Below are positions 9,073 to 18,245 of a DNA stretch of 64,000 nt, in pieces. The position numbers and the translations under genes are program-made. Numbering within the stretch: the stretch's first letter is position 1; each line of letters opens with the position of its first letter. This DNA is from Acinetobacter geminorum. Lineage in GTDB: Bacteria > Pseudomonadota > Gammaproteobacteria > Pseudomonadales > Moraxellaceae. The notes beneath the pieces were generated by a model that did no database searches, had not been told where the DNA came from, and saw only the letters and a list, made by a program, of their open reading frames with translations. The DNA is taken from contig NZ_JABELE010000006.1 in assembly GCF_013009345.1 (NCBI RefSeq), positions 62,001 through 126,000 on the forward strand. The letters are read 5' to 3'.

Positions 9073-10017
9073 GTGAAACTCATACTCGCTCCAATGGAAG
9101 GTTTAACTGACCCGATCATGCGGGATACACTCACATCTGTTGGTGATTTCGACTGGTGTGTGACCGAGTTTATTCGCGTTACAGACAGTATTTTGCCAGA
9201 CCACATCTATTATAGTTTTTGTCCTGAACTAAAAAATGATGGTAAAACAGCAGCAGGTACGCCTGTTCATGTTCAGTTTCTAGGTAATAACCCAGATATG
9301 CTGGCAGCAAATGCAGCAAAAGTTGTTGAATTGGGTGCACCTGCAATCGATCTTAATTTCGGTTGTCCTGCAAAAACCGTTAATCGACATCGTGGTGGTT
9401 CAGTACTTCTCGATGAACCAGACGTGGTACATCTGCTGATTAAAGCAGTAAGAGATGCGGTACCTGAACATATTCCTGTTTCAGCAAAAATGCGTTTAGG
9501 TTATCTCGATGAAAACCATACGATGGAAAATGCCCATGCTGTTGAAGATGCGGGTGCAAGCTGGTTAACTGTACACGCTCGAACTAAAGCAGATGGCTAT
9601 ACGCCACCAGCTTATTGGGAAAAAATTCTACCCATTAAAGAAGCTTTAAAAATTAATGTGATTGCTAACGGTGAAATCTGGACCAATGCTGATGCTAGAG
9701 CCTGTCAGCAACAATCTGGTTGTGAAGACTTAATGATTGGCCGTGGTGCGGTGACAACTCCTGATTTAACCCAATGCATTCGCCAAAATATGGATGAAGC
9801 GTTATTTAGTTGGGAACAACTCGTTGACTTACAAATTCGCTTTTTAAACGGTCAAGCAAAAACAGAAATTGGGATGGTTGGACGTTATAAGCAATGGTTA
9901 GGCATGATGACCAAAGCCTACCCTCAAGCGAAAGAATTATGGGATCAAGTCAAACGAATTAAAGCTTTAGATGAGATTGTTCAACAATTAGAACACACCA
10001 GATCAGATACTATTTAA
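9073..10017 (+). CDS. dusC: tRNA-dihydrouridine(16) synthase DusC
   Basis: FMN-dependent reductase that makes dihydrouridine in tRNA. The 314-aa product begins (V/M)KLILAPMEGLTDP, aligns with the start of E. coli DusC, and carries the family signature DLNFGCPAKTVNRHRGG with catalytic Cys, HARTK and ANGEI. The frame is open back to ATG 9022, but that codon is inside the ypjD terminator. GTG 9073 gives the length expected from E. coli DusC and has an AGGTG ribosome-binding sequence about 9 nt upstream. The subgroup call (DusC rather than DusA/B) rests on overall resemblance. Confidence 0.9.
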   Translation: MKLILAPMEGLTDPIMRDTLTSVGDFDWCVTEFIRVTDSILPDHIYYSFCPELKNDGKTAAGTPVHVQFLGNNPDMLAANAAKVVELGAPAIDLNFGCPAKTVNRHRGGSVLLDEPDVVHLLIKAVRDAVPEHIPVSAKMRLGYLDENHTMENAHAVEDAGASWLTVHARTKADGYTPPAYWEKILPIKEALKINVIANGEIWTNADARACQQQSGCEDLMIGRGAVTTPDLTQCIRQNMDEALFSWEQLVDLQIRFLNGQAKTEIGMVGRYKQWLGMMTKAYPQAKELWDQVKRIKALDEIVQQLEHTRSDTI

Positions 10018-10035
10018 CTCGCTATAACCTTAAAA

Positions 10036-10069
10036 AAAGAGGGCGATTGTTTTCACAGCCGCCCTCTTT
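10036..10069. terminator. Bidirectional terminator between dusC and the 317-aa secreted-protein gene
   Basis: A 10-bp stem, AAAGAGGGCG (10036-10045) with CGCCCTCTTT (10060-10069), has A/T runs on both sides. It serves the convergent dusC and 10099-11052 genes. Confidence 0.85.
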
Positions 10070-10098
10070 CGTATTTCAGGTTAAGCTATTATTCTTTT

Positions 10099-11052
10099 TT
10101 AAAAGCCGCTTACTTTCATTTTAAAGTCAGTTACAGAAACGCCAGTGACACCAAAATTCCCCATAGAGCCATTAGGTAAATTATTAAACGTTGTTGTACT
10201 TTGAGTACCCATATTTCCTAAAGTGACATTATTAAGTGAAGCATCAAATTTACTAGATGCACCTATATTCCCAAAAGTTAATCCAGTTGGTTCAACACCT
10301 GCATAAAAACCATCTAACACAAAACCAGTTGAAGTATTTGTTCCTGTAAACTTAAACCCAAATGTAGCACCTGTATTATCGGACACTAAAGTAATTGGAC
10401 AACCCGTAGCAGCAGAACAAATAGATTGAATTGCTCCACCAAATTTAACCATGACGGACTGGGCAGCATGACCCAGTTGAATATTTAAACGGGGTTTATT
10501 GGTTTGTACAAAGTTAATATCTAGATTTCCAGTAGAACGAATAATTTCTTTTACACCCGCATTTACTGTCGTTCCCGAACTAAAAATTGATTTGGGTGCA
10601 TAACTTGTCAATGCATAATCGGATGGACTAGATAAGGATGTACTTGGGGCTAAATAAACTGAAAAAGGTAGAAGTCGAATACCGTTTACATCATTCCCCA
10701 TAGATATAGCTAAATTTAAAAAAGGATTTCCACCCCCAGCATCGGTATCCATTGCAATATTAAAAGAAGGATTACCCGATACAGCGGCTTTAATAAACTC
10801 TATACCAGGAACTGGGTTAGTAGAGTTTCCAGCAATGACAAAACCAGCCTTACTGTTATAAGAAGTTGAAGCAATACCGTTAGTATCAATGAGTGCGATC
10901 TGGTTAAATTTAACTTTATCGGCCTGAACTCCTAAAGTTAAGCCATTTTGGCCCGTCGCTGCTGCAAGGCTTTGATCATCCAAAGGCTGCATTGCAAAAA
11001 CACTTGAACTACTGGCAAGTAGCAGCCAGAACCCTATATTTTTATTCTTCAT
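10099..11052 (-). CDS. Secreted protein of unknown function, paralog 5 of a five-gene cluster (DUF6160-like N-terminus)
   Basis: A 317-aa protein with a signal peptide (Lys-rich start, hydrophobic core, cleavage after SSSVFA). It is followed by the cluster motif PLDDQSLAAATGQNGLTLG. The rest is rich in Asn/Thr/Ser/Gly and looks like beta strands. One C-x5-C pair (CSAATGC) is the only cysteine pair. The C-terminus (GVTGVSVTDFKMKVSGF) resembles that of the 710-aa paralog. A terminator upstream and a 160-bp gap suggest its own promoter; an AGGA sequence sits about 9 nt before the ATG. The function is not known to me. I recall Acinetobacter FilA-type putative pilus proteins with such N-termini, but cannot check. 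Confidence 0.75.
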   Translation of the reverse strand: MKNKNIGFWLLLASSSSVFAMQPLDDQSLAAATGQNGLTLGVQADKVKFNQIALIDTNGIASTSYNSKAGFVIAGNSTNPVPGIEFIKAAVSGNPSFNIAMDTDAGGGNPFLNLAISMGNDVNGIRLLPFSVYLAPSTSLSSPSDYALTSYAPKSIFSSGTTVNAGVKEIIRSTGNLDINFVQTNKPRLNIQLGHAAQSVMVKFGGAIQSICSAATGCPITLVSDNTGATFGFKFTGTNTSTGFVLDGFYAGVEPTGLTFGNIGASSKFDASLNNVTLGNMGTQSTTTFNNLPNGSMGNFGVTGVSVTDFKMKVSGF

Positions 11053-11183
11053 GTCGCTCTAATCCTTAAGAGACAAACGCTTATTATTTGTTCAGACTAT
11101 CAGAATAATATTCAAGTACAAAGCAATTATCTCTATAACCCGACGAATGCAAATCCAATCACACTAAAATAAAATTTATATAA

Positions 11184-11208
11184 AAAAGTGACGATAATCG
11201 TCACTTTT
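11184..11208 (-). terminator. Terminator of the 803-aa secreted-protein gene
   Basis: An 11-bp perfect stem (AAAAGTGACGA / TCGTCACTTTT) with a 3-nt loop. In the minus-strand RNA it is followed by a U-run. It lies 5 bp past the stop codon and ends the upstream multigene unit. Confidence 0.85.
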
Positions 11209-11213
11209 ATTCA

Positions 11214-13625
11214 TTAGTTAAAGGCGCCATTTCTAGGCACAATACTAAAGCTACTATTTAAGCGTCCACCAGTAATTGCAAGCTCACCTAAACGTGCTCC
11301 AGCTCCTGTTGAAGGCGGATAGAAATTAATATCTTTTACACGTAATGCGCCGTCAATACTCTTATCAGGGTTAAAATAAACCGCCGTATTTACGCCAACT
11401 TTACCTAAACCACTTGTTGTATCTTTACCCACAACCAAAGCGGTATTAAACGCTAGCTTTCCTGCAATATTGTCAAAACCAATTGCAGAACCATCGATCG
11501 GATCACTAATTTGAACCGTATTTCCAGTTGCTGTGGCAGGCACTGTGAAATCGCCGAGTACAGTTAAAGTACTACCATCTGCAATTGAACTGTTTGGCAC
11601 AATTGATAAGTTAAGATCGCCACCTAAACGGAGTTTTAGACCAAATAAGACATCATTATTTTTGGCAAAATTATCGATAGGTGAAGTACATGAGCCCGTC
11701 GCTGGACAAGTTTTATATTTAGCCCCTGGTAAATAACCAGCTGCAATTTCTGTTGATAAAGCCAGTAGCATCTCTTTTAAACTAATATTAAGACTGCCAT
11801 TTTCTAAACCAATACTTCCATTGCCTTTGAGGAACATATCGATATTACGTAAGCCCATGTAATAATCAGTAGGACTACCACCATTATTAGCATTTGGAGA
11901 ACCATCAATTAATAAAATTGAGGTTGTTTTGGTTCCAGTCGCATCACGTCCCGTAGTTCCAGCAGCAATACCAAAACCTAAACGCGAAGTTGTTCCGGAT
12001 GTAGCCACAGCATTTCGAATAGGCTTACCATTTGCATCTTTTGTGTAGTAATAAGCACTATTTGCCGGTGCATCTAAACCATATACAGCAGCGTTAGCAT
12101 TTAAATTATAAAAAGGTAATGCTAAGCCCCACTGGTTATTTGCACCATTATCGGCAAACTGATTGGCAGCAGCAACATTCGCACTTGTCGTAAAACGACC
12201 GCGTCTTGAAAATGCTTGAAACTCTGCTCCACGCATCGCAAGAATTAAGCTAAACGGATTAGAGACCGTATCACGGTGAATATTATGCTGATAATCAGCA
12301 GCTGTCGTTAAAGTACCTGCCCCTAAACGAATTGCATTTAAAGTAGCATTGTTTGGCATTAATAATGTTTTGGTATCGGCAAGATTTAAATAAATATTTC
12401 CGCTGTCAAAATAACCACGCGTAGCTGAGTTAAGGCCTGTTAAATTACCAAATTCGAAACCATAAGCATTCAGACCTGCTCCACCAATTTCTAAAGTGGT
12501 TGCTTTGCCATCTGAACCTAGCATTGAGTCATTGTCTTTAGTGAATTCACCTTTCATACGAAAGGCAATCCCGGAATTACCTAAAATGCTATTACTTGAG
12601 CCCGTACCTGTGGCGGTATTTGCTGTACCTAATATTGTTGTATCTGACGTACCATCCATACCACGGACTTGTAAATAGCTATTTACCATACGTCCGCTAG
12701 CACCTAAACGAATTAAACCTTTCGCATTTTGGGGACTATTAGTTGCATCTAAAGCATAAGGGTTAGTTTTATCGACATTCGAACTGAGCATCACCTCAAT
12801 ATTCAAGCCTGAATTGGTTACTTTGCCACTACTGTCAACATAAGTACCCGCAGTTAAACCAGAAGCTGAATCTGCTACACGGTTAAAATCAACATAGCCA
12901 TAAGTAGTATTCGGAGTTTGCCCTACACCAGCAACATTAGTTCCAGTATTTGTCTGTAAAACTAAGCCACGAGTTGGGTCAATCAACATGGCCCCTTTAC
13001 CAACAAAATTAAAGTTAAAGTTTCTTAAAATTAACTGATTTAACTGGCTGCGAGCATCCAATTGTCCTAAATAAATATTGGCATTATTAATACCAAGCGT
13101 CATGCTTGACTGGCTATTTGCATTAAATAAGCCATCTTGAGTTGTAAGTGCCAAATTTAAAGGAGAGGTCGTTTGAATAGCCAACTGCCCTAAAGTTGGC
13201 GAGCATGTAGCTGAACTATTACAAACTTTAACGCTATTTACGGTAACAAGTGATGGACTACTTTGCATAGAAAAGTCGAGTCCAGTTTTACCCGTAGTTG
13301 GGTTACTCCCTACATCTAAACGGTAATTAGTGCTTAAAGTTTGGCTAGATGCATTACTTTTTTGAACTTTTATCCCGCTCGCTTGAGCTCTTAAGACCTG
13401 ATCTGCACCACTAGGTGTACCTGCATGATCATCCCAGTAGGCATTATCAATATTGATTTCATTAAACGTCGTTTGAATCGAAATCCCATCTTGTCCATTA
13501 ATCGCACTCAAGTCAGCATCTGTTAAAGCTTCTAACGCAAAAGCATGTCCGCTCACTAACAACATGCTGGTTGTTAATGCATTTAAAATAAACTTTGAGC
13601 TGTGATTTTCTTTATTTTTTTTCAT
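11214..13625 (-). CDS. Large secreted protein of unknown function, paralog 4 (DUF6160-like N-terminus)
   Basis: An 803-aa protein with a signal peptide ending near SGHAFA, then the cluster motif LEALTDADLSAINGQDGISI. The remainder is Asn/Thr/Gly/Ser-rich, with repeated strand-like stretches and two short cysteine loops, CNSSATC and CPATGSC. I see no autotransporter barrel, LPXTG motif or transmembrane anchor. The frame opens at 13664, but ATG 13625 (MKKNKENHSS) is preferred because it starts the signal peptide and has AGGA 8 nt upstream. It lies 32 bp behind the 241-aa paralog. Secretion is well supported; the role is unknown. Confidence 0.75.
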   Translation of the reverse strand: MKKNKENHSSKFILNALTTSMLLVSGHAFALEALTDADLSAINGQDGISIQTTFNEINIDNAYWDDHAGTPSGADQVLRAQASGIKVQKSNASSQTLSTNYRLDVGSNPTTGKTGLDFSMQSSPSLVTVNSVKVCNSSATCSPTLGQLAIQTTSPLNLALTTQDGLFNANSQSSMTLGINNANIYLGQLDARSQLNQLILRNFNFNFVGKGAMLIDPTRGLVLQTNTGTNVAGVGQTPNTTYGYVDFNRVADSASGLTAGTYVDSSGKVTNSGLNIEVMLSSNVDKTNPYALDATNSPQNAKGLIRLGASGRMVNSYLQVRGMDGTSDTTILGTANTATGTGSSNSILGNSGIAFRMKGEFTKDNDSMLGSDGKATTLEIGGAGLNAYGFEFGNLTGLNSATRGYFDSGNIYLNLADTKTLLMPNNATLNAIRLGAGTLTTAADYQHNIHRDTVSNPFSLILAMRGAEFQAFSRRGRFTTSANVAAANQFADNGANNQWGLALPFYNLNANAAVYGLDAPANSAYYYTKDANGKPIRNAVATSGTTSRLGFGIAAGTTGRDATGTKTTSILLIDGSPNANNGGSPTDYYMGLRNIDMFLKGNGSIGLENGSLNISLKEMLLALSTEIAAGYLPGAKYKTCPATGSCTSPIDNFAKNNDVLFGLKLRLGGDLNLSIVPNSSIADGSTLTVLGDFTVPATATGNTVQISDPIDGSAIGFDNIAGKLAFNTALVVGKDTTSGLGKVGVNTAVYFNPDKSIDGALRVKDINFYPPSTGAGARLGELAITGGRLNSSFSIVPRNGAFN

Positions 13626-13657
13626 CACTTCAGTTCCTTTGAAATCTACATTAACCC

Positions 13658-14383
13658 TTAACAACGAGGATGGCTTCCATCACAGCTAAAGACCATGACT
13701 TTTCCTTGGATAGCCAAGTTTCCGTTCATCATTAAACCCATAAAACCAGTTTCGCGCCCATGGTCATACGCTGATGGTGTGGCAGTAGCCACTTGTTGGT
13801 TCGCACTGTTAGCAGTCGCTGCATATGTCGTTTTTTTGAAATATGCATAATCATACATATTTGCACTCGAGCCTTGTGCTGTTGTTGAGCTGGTAAAGTT
13901 ATCTTGCTCAATTGATAAAGCATTAAAACCGAAGTTACGAATTAAAATTGGCTGTGCTGCACTAAAACTAAGCTGAATAGCCGGTTTAATCATTTCAGTA
14001 TTGTTTTTGTCCAAATACTTTAAATCAGCGCCATCCAAACCCATTTTTTGGATATTTAGAGTACCTTGTACACCTTTAAATACGAGCCAAAGTTTATTAC
14101 CACTATCACTATTTTCAGCCCAACCACTTGGTTTCGTCGCATCTGCCTGTACAAAACGTTTGTTAATTGCCAAACCAATATGACAGAACTCTAGGTTCTC
14201 ACAGACACCACCACTACCATTGTCAAATACACCATTAGCTGTCTGGTTTAAATTAAGCATTAAAGATAAATCAGCACCAGCCTGACCATTTATCGCCTGT
14301 AATGCTTCATTATCTAAAGTTTGTAGCTCTGCATGAGTCACCGTTGCACAAAGAGCAAGGAGTAAAGCAGTTATTTTTTTCAT
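13658..14383 (-). CDS. Secreted protein of unknown function, paralog 3 (DUF6160-like N-terminus)
   Basis: A 241-aa protein with signal peptide MKKITALLLALCATVTHA and then LQTLDNEALQAINGQAG, the clearest copy of the cluster motif. It has two cysteine loops, CENLEFC in the first third and CDGSHPRC at the extreme C-terminus. A strong AGGAGG lies 7 nt before the ATG. It starts 15 bp after the 710-aa gene and ends 32 bp before the 803-aa gene, so the three are almost certainly co-transcribed. It might resemble proteins annotated as FilA in Acinetobacter; that is from memory and unverified. Confidence 0.75.
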   Translation of the reverse strand: MKKITALLLALCATVTHAELQTLDNEALQAINGQAGADLSLMLNLNQTANGVFDNGSGGVCENLEFCHIGLAINKRFVQADATKPSGWAENSDSGNKLWLVFKGVQGTLNIQKMGLDGADLKYLDKNNTEMIKPAIQLSFSAAQPILIRNFGFNALSIEQDNFTSSTTAQGSSANMYDYAYFKKTTYAATANSANQQVATATPSAYDHGRETGFMGLMMNGNLAIQGKVMVFSCDGSHPRC

Positions 14384-14398
14384 CGCGTTACCCTCCTC

Positions 14399-16531
14399 TT
14401 ATAGACCTTTAGTTGTCAGTTTCAAGTGCTGGATTAAAACACCGTCAATTGAAGCGGATCCCAAATTATTTAAAGGACTAATGTTAGACAAAGCTGGAGC
14501 TTGATTAGCTGTAGGAATAACGTATCCAGTTGTGCCATTACTACTACCAATTAAATCGTTGACCACAGCATTTCTTGAAGTCAACCATGGAATAGCAGAG
14601 TTAGTCCAATCACGATTCGAAGTCGCTCCATACATTGGCGTCGAACCCGATGTACTCGTACATCCTAAAGCACCAGAACAAGTTGTTGCATCGGCTGGTT
14701 TAGTAGTTGGATTCGTGATAACCCACGCACCAGTTCCTTTGTTATATTCCCACTGATATAAATATCCTAATGTTTTATAACCACAGTTAGAATTAAACAA
14801 ACCACAACTATATTCTTGTTTCCATGTCTGGGTATTCTGTTGTCTTTGTTTAAAACGGACCTCTGTCATCGTAGCTGAAGTGGTACCAGATACTGAATTA
14901 GTCATTGAGACCAAACTACCAGCAGAAGTTCCAGAAACTTGCGTACCTGTTGAAATTAAACGACCAAAGGAAACTCCAATTGAACCTTCGCCGGTATTTG
15001 CTAATAAGGTTTTTCCATTATCAGGACTATATACGGTACCAATAGTGATACTACTATGCGTAGGATTAACACACGAGTAAACGTTACATGTAGAACCCTT
15101 ATAAGTCGTGTCAGCACCAGTGTAATCAGTATAAATCTGTTTATATATTTCTGGTTTATTTGCAATTCGTGCAATTTCAATACTAAAGTTTTTGCCGTCG
15201 GAACCTAAAATAAGCGGTTGATATAAGTTACCTAATACCAAGTTAATATTTGGGTTATAGAGATATAAGCCTTCACTATCAGCAAACTTCGGTGCTACGG
15301 CACCTGCAGAGTCAAATGCAGGTGTATATAAATTGTTTGATGCATTTGGTGAATCTGAAGTTTCTCGTGTACTAAATCGCAATACCTTACTTGTATCATT
15401 AAAAGCAATTCGTGTTTTATTCGATGTTTTTGTATCTGTTCTAGTTCGATTTTCTACATAGTAACGGCATCCACGAGAGGTACTAAAACTCCCTGTTCCA
15501 CTGTTACCACAATCTCCAGTACTACTTGCACTTAAAGTTGAGTTTGCACCAGCATGTACTGTTTTCCACCCGTTATTAGTACTTGTGGCGTATGTCTGCG
15601 TTTGACTCGTAACATTTTCAGTCACAATACTAGTATTTTTGCTATCACCCGTATTTAAGCGAACTAAGCCAGACATCCCTAAAGTATTATTATAAAAAGG
15701 ACTCATTCCTCCAGCCGTAGTTGCACCACCTAATGTTTGAAACATACTAATCTGGCTACCATTTAAACTAAAGCCATTTAGAATGCCTTGCAAACGTAAA
15801 CGATTAGCACGAGTTGTATCAATACTGGTACCAATTAACCCGTTACTATTACCATATTGAAATTGGGCTAAAGAACCATTCGTTGTAGCGACAACATTGG
15901 GATTACGTACAAATGCATCAGCCCATAGCCCTAATTTTAAATTATATGCATCAGCTCCTTCTGCCCCATCAATTAATGGTTGATATAGAGGAGCTTCTAA
16001 AGATAAATACGTTACTGGGTAAATACCACTATCTGTTGTACTAAAATTAGGAACATTAGTCGCAGTTTTTACTTTAAATATCCATGGATTGGCTCCTGTG
16101 CCCCAACTTGAAATCGCTGCTGCAGCTGAGCTGTTAGCAATACGCGAATTTGCATCGCCATCTGACTTAGATAATGCCAATCCATAAAGAAATATATCTG
16201 CTTTACCTACTGCGCGGTCTTCTGGCCCAACAATACCATTGCCACTGGTATCAGCTGCAGCAACACTCAAAGGCCCCACAGGTACATAGTTAATATAACC
16301 AGTATCCTTACTACGATCGGTAATAATTTGATTTACAGATTCATTTGGACCAGCGCCACGAAATACCATAAATGCATTTTGCGGTAATATCGCAATACCT
16401 TCACCTGTAGTTTCACTTAAACCAGCATCAGAAAGTTCTTCAAGAGCAAAACTTGACTGACTTAAAAAAAGTCCAATTAAACTTGCTAACACGGTTTTTT
16501 GAAACCTTACCGTATAATTAAGTGTAGTCAT
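14399..16531 (-). CDS. Large secreted protein of unknown function, paralog 2 (DUF6160-like N-terminus, divergent motif)
   Basis: A 710-aa protein. The signal peptide spans about residues 1-29 (ending QSSFA), followed by LEELSDAGLSETTGEGIAIL. Here the usual Gly-Gln of the motif is Gly-Glu. The body is Asn/Thr/Ser/Gly-rich with four cysteine pairs (spacings 13, 4, 6 and 5 residues; for example CNVYSC, CGLFNSNC, CSGALGC). The C-terminus (ASIDGVLIQHLKLTTKGL) resembles that of the 317-aa paralog. A 217-bp leader with a strong hairpin separates it from the 432-aa gene, and the next gene follows after 15 bp. Confidence 0.73.
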   Translation of the reverse strand: MTTLNYTVRFQKTVLASLIGLFLSQSSFALEELSDAGLSETTGEGIAILPQNAFMVFRGAGPNESVNQIITDRSKDTGYINYVPVGPLSVAAADTSGNGIVGPEDRAVGKADIFLYGLALSKSDGDANSRIANSSAAAAISSWGTGANPWIFKVKTATNVPNFSTTDSGIYPVTYLSLEAPLYQPLIDGAEGADAYNLKLGLWADAFVRNPNVVATTNGSLAQFQYGNSNGLIGTSIDTTRANRLRLQGILNGFSLNGSQISMFQTLGGATTAGGMSPFYNNTLGMSGLVRLNTGDSKNTSIVTENVTSQTQTYATSTNNGWKTVHAGANSTLSASSTGDCGNSGTGSFSTSRGCRYYVENRTRTDTKTSNKTRIAFNDTSKVLRFSTRETSDSPNASNNLYTPAFDSAGAVAPKFADSEGLYLYNPNINLVLGNLYQPLILGSDGKNFSIEIARIANKPEIYKQIYTDYTGADTTYKGSTCNVYSCVNPTHSSITIGTVYSPDNGKTLLANTGEGSIGVSFGRLISTGTQVSGTSAGSLVSMTNSVSGTTSATMTEVRFKQRQQNTQTWKQEYSCGLFNSNCGYKTLGYLYQWEYNKGTGAWVITNPTTKPADATTCSGALGCTSTSGSTPMYGATSNRDWTNSAIPWLTSRNAVVNDLIGSSNGTTGYVIPTANQAPALSNISPLNNLGSASIDGVLIQHLKLTTKGL

Positions 16532-16593
16532 CGTGACCTTCCTGTTTTATACGATGCCGCGCACCATATTTCTTTTTCTTTAACAGTCCTTGA

Positions 16594-16627
16594 TGTGAGA
16601 TGAGATTATTTCCTTTTTCATCTCACA
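16594..16627. other. Strong hairpin in the leader of the 710-aa secreted-protein gene
   Basis: Arms TGTGAGATGA (16594-16603) and TCATCTCACA (16618-16627) pair perfectly over 10 bp with a 14-nt loop. A further CCTT/AAGG pairing is possible outside a small bulge. No U-run follows on either strand, so it is not a standard terminator. It could be a 5' UTR structure or an RNA-stability element between two genes of the cluster. Confidence 0.55.
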
Positions 16628-16719
16628 AGGGGCAAACTTTAAAAATTGCCAACCTTTCCACATTTCCATTATGCTGAATATTTACTCAAATGCAAAATTA
16701 AATAAACAAAAACTCATTT

Positions 16720-16731
16720 TTCCGATAAACG
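16720..16731 (-). promoter_or_regulatory. Shared 12-bp element, copy 2
   Basis: The minus strand reads CGTTTATCGGAA here, about 190 bp before the start of the 710-aa gene. The same 12 bases occur at 18258-18269, upstream of the 432-aa gene. A common regulator-binding site is inference. Confidence 0.4.
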
Positions 16732-16748
16732 AGAAATAAGAGATGTAT

Positions 16749-18047
16749 TTAACAGAATTTTAAAGAACCATAACAGTTAGCTGAGAAGTTTTGTTTTTGT
16801 AACACTACATTAGTTAAAGACATAGAAGCTGGCGTTTTTCCTGTTAAATCAACTGTTCCAATAGGAAGATTACCTGCTAAGCAGCTTAATGCTAATGGAC
16901 CACATGGAACAGGATTCGTTTCTAGATAAGAACTAACTTGTCCTAAGGCATCAGTAATTGTAGCTAAAGCAATATCGACATTCCCCGTAGGAGTAATTTG
17001 TCCAATATCAATTGGGTTTGTAAGCTCTAGCCACCATCCTGTTTGTGCCGTTGAGGCCGCCTCTGGCCATAATATATTTACGCCCTGTACAGAGAGATAA
17101 CCAGCAGAGCCATTCAGTTGAGCAGCATGAAAATAACCCAGACTTTGTTTAATTGTCACATTTACATCAAGATTATTTACTGTTCCAGTTACATCACCCG
17201 AAATCGGAACAGGAATACCCAGCACTGAAGCAGTTGCATCTAAAGTCCCTGTAACCGCAATCCCTCCAACCCTTGCTGTTGCATTCAAATTAGCTGTATT
17301 AATACGCTTACCCGTAATTATCTGCTGTCCCATAGACAATGTACCACTACCTGCACCTAAATTTAGATTATAGGCCGTAGATGTAAATGGGAGTGTTGCT
17401 ATGCTACCTATAAATTCTGCCCGTCCTGTAATAGCTCTCCCTGTTTCATCTTGGGTAATACCATAGTAAGGATTCGTAGTTACAGTACCCCCAGTTGGTT
17501 TAGTGACCATATATCCACTCAGTGAGTTAATACCACTCGCAGCATCACCATTTTCTAAACCAAAAGTAAGTAAACCCGAAAGTGACTTAGCACTTAATCG
17601 AAAACCCTGAATTTCACGAGTGGAAGCCGAGTCTGGGTTTTTAACAGCAAATTCTAAAAATGGATTGGTAATAATAGCGGACGAAGAGGCTCGCTCAGTA
17701 CTAGTACTATCTACTGTGCCCCCACTTAAACTCAGATAATCAATGTCAATGTCGCAGGCACCTGCTCCATTTACGCCCCCACAACCTAACTGTAATTTTT
17801 TAATATTGGCATTAATTTCTAATTGAGCATCTAACGCAAGTCGATAAAACCCCATATTTCCATTTGAACTTGAGTTACTTGCAGAATCTGTAGGCGCAAT
17901 ATAAGACATACCCATTAAAGCTTGGCCGCGGGTCGCTGATAATTCAGCATCTGACATAGGGACTAGTGTAGAAGCAGCATAGGCTGAGGAAAAGCATAAG
18001 CTTCCGAGTGTCAAAAGTGCTACTCGAAGAGACGTAAACTGTCGCAT
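16749..18047 (-). CDS. Secreted protein of unknown function, paralog 1 and first gene of the cluster
   Basis: A 432-aa protein with a signal peptide (MRQFTSLRVALLTLG, cleavage near SSAYA) followed by LVPMSDAELSATRGQALMG, the cluster motif. It is rich in Ser/Thr/Asn/Gly, with an alternating TGTLDATASVLG-type beta region in the second half. Cysteines occur as short pairs: CGGVNGAGAC, CGPLALSC and, at the C-terminus, CYGSLKFC. The frame opens at 18074, but ATG 18047 has a perfect GGAGGT 5 nt upstream. It is the promoter-proximal gene of the locus. No function can be assigned. Confidence 0.75.
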   Translation of the reverse strand: MRQFTSLRVALLTLGSLCFSSAYAASTLVPMSDAELSATRGQALMGMSYIAPTDSASNSSSNGNMGFYRLALDAQLEINANIKKLQLGCGGVNGAGACDIDIDYLSLSGGTVDSTSTERASSSAIITNPFLEFAVKNPDSASTREIQGFRLSAKSLSGLLTFGLENGDAASGINSLSGYMVTKPTGGTVTTNPYYGITQDETGRAITGRAEFIGSIATLPFTSTAYNLNLGAGSGTLSMGQQIITGKRINTANLNATARVGGIAVTGTLDATASVLGIPVPISGDVTGTVNNLDVNVTIKQSLGYFHAAQLNGSAGYLSVQGVNILWPEAASTAQTGWWLELTNPIDIGQITPTGNVDIALATITDALGQVSSYLETNPVPCGPLALSCLAGNLPIGTVDLTGKTPASMSLTNVVLQKQNFSANCYGSLKFC

Positions 18048-18245
18048 GGCCGACCTCCGTATCCGTGGGGGCATAATCCTGTTTAATTTCTTTTTATTTG
18101 GCCTATCTGCATTCGATAAATATTTAACTAAACATTATCAAAGAGAGCCTATATCTACTCTATTTGCTTTTAAATTCTGTGATACAGAGCAAAAAACAAA
18201 TCAATCATTAATCATTTTATATCATTTTTTACAAAAGGAAACTGT

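Noticed and set aside
10099..18047. Horizontal transfer of the secreted-protein cluster
   Set aside because: By eye the base composition matches the neighbours and there are no integrase, IS or tRNA boundaries; a composition calculation would be needed to claim it.
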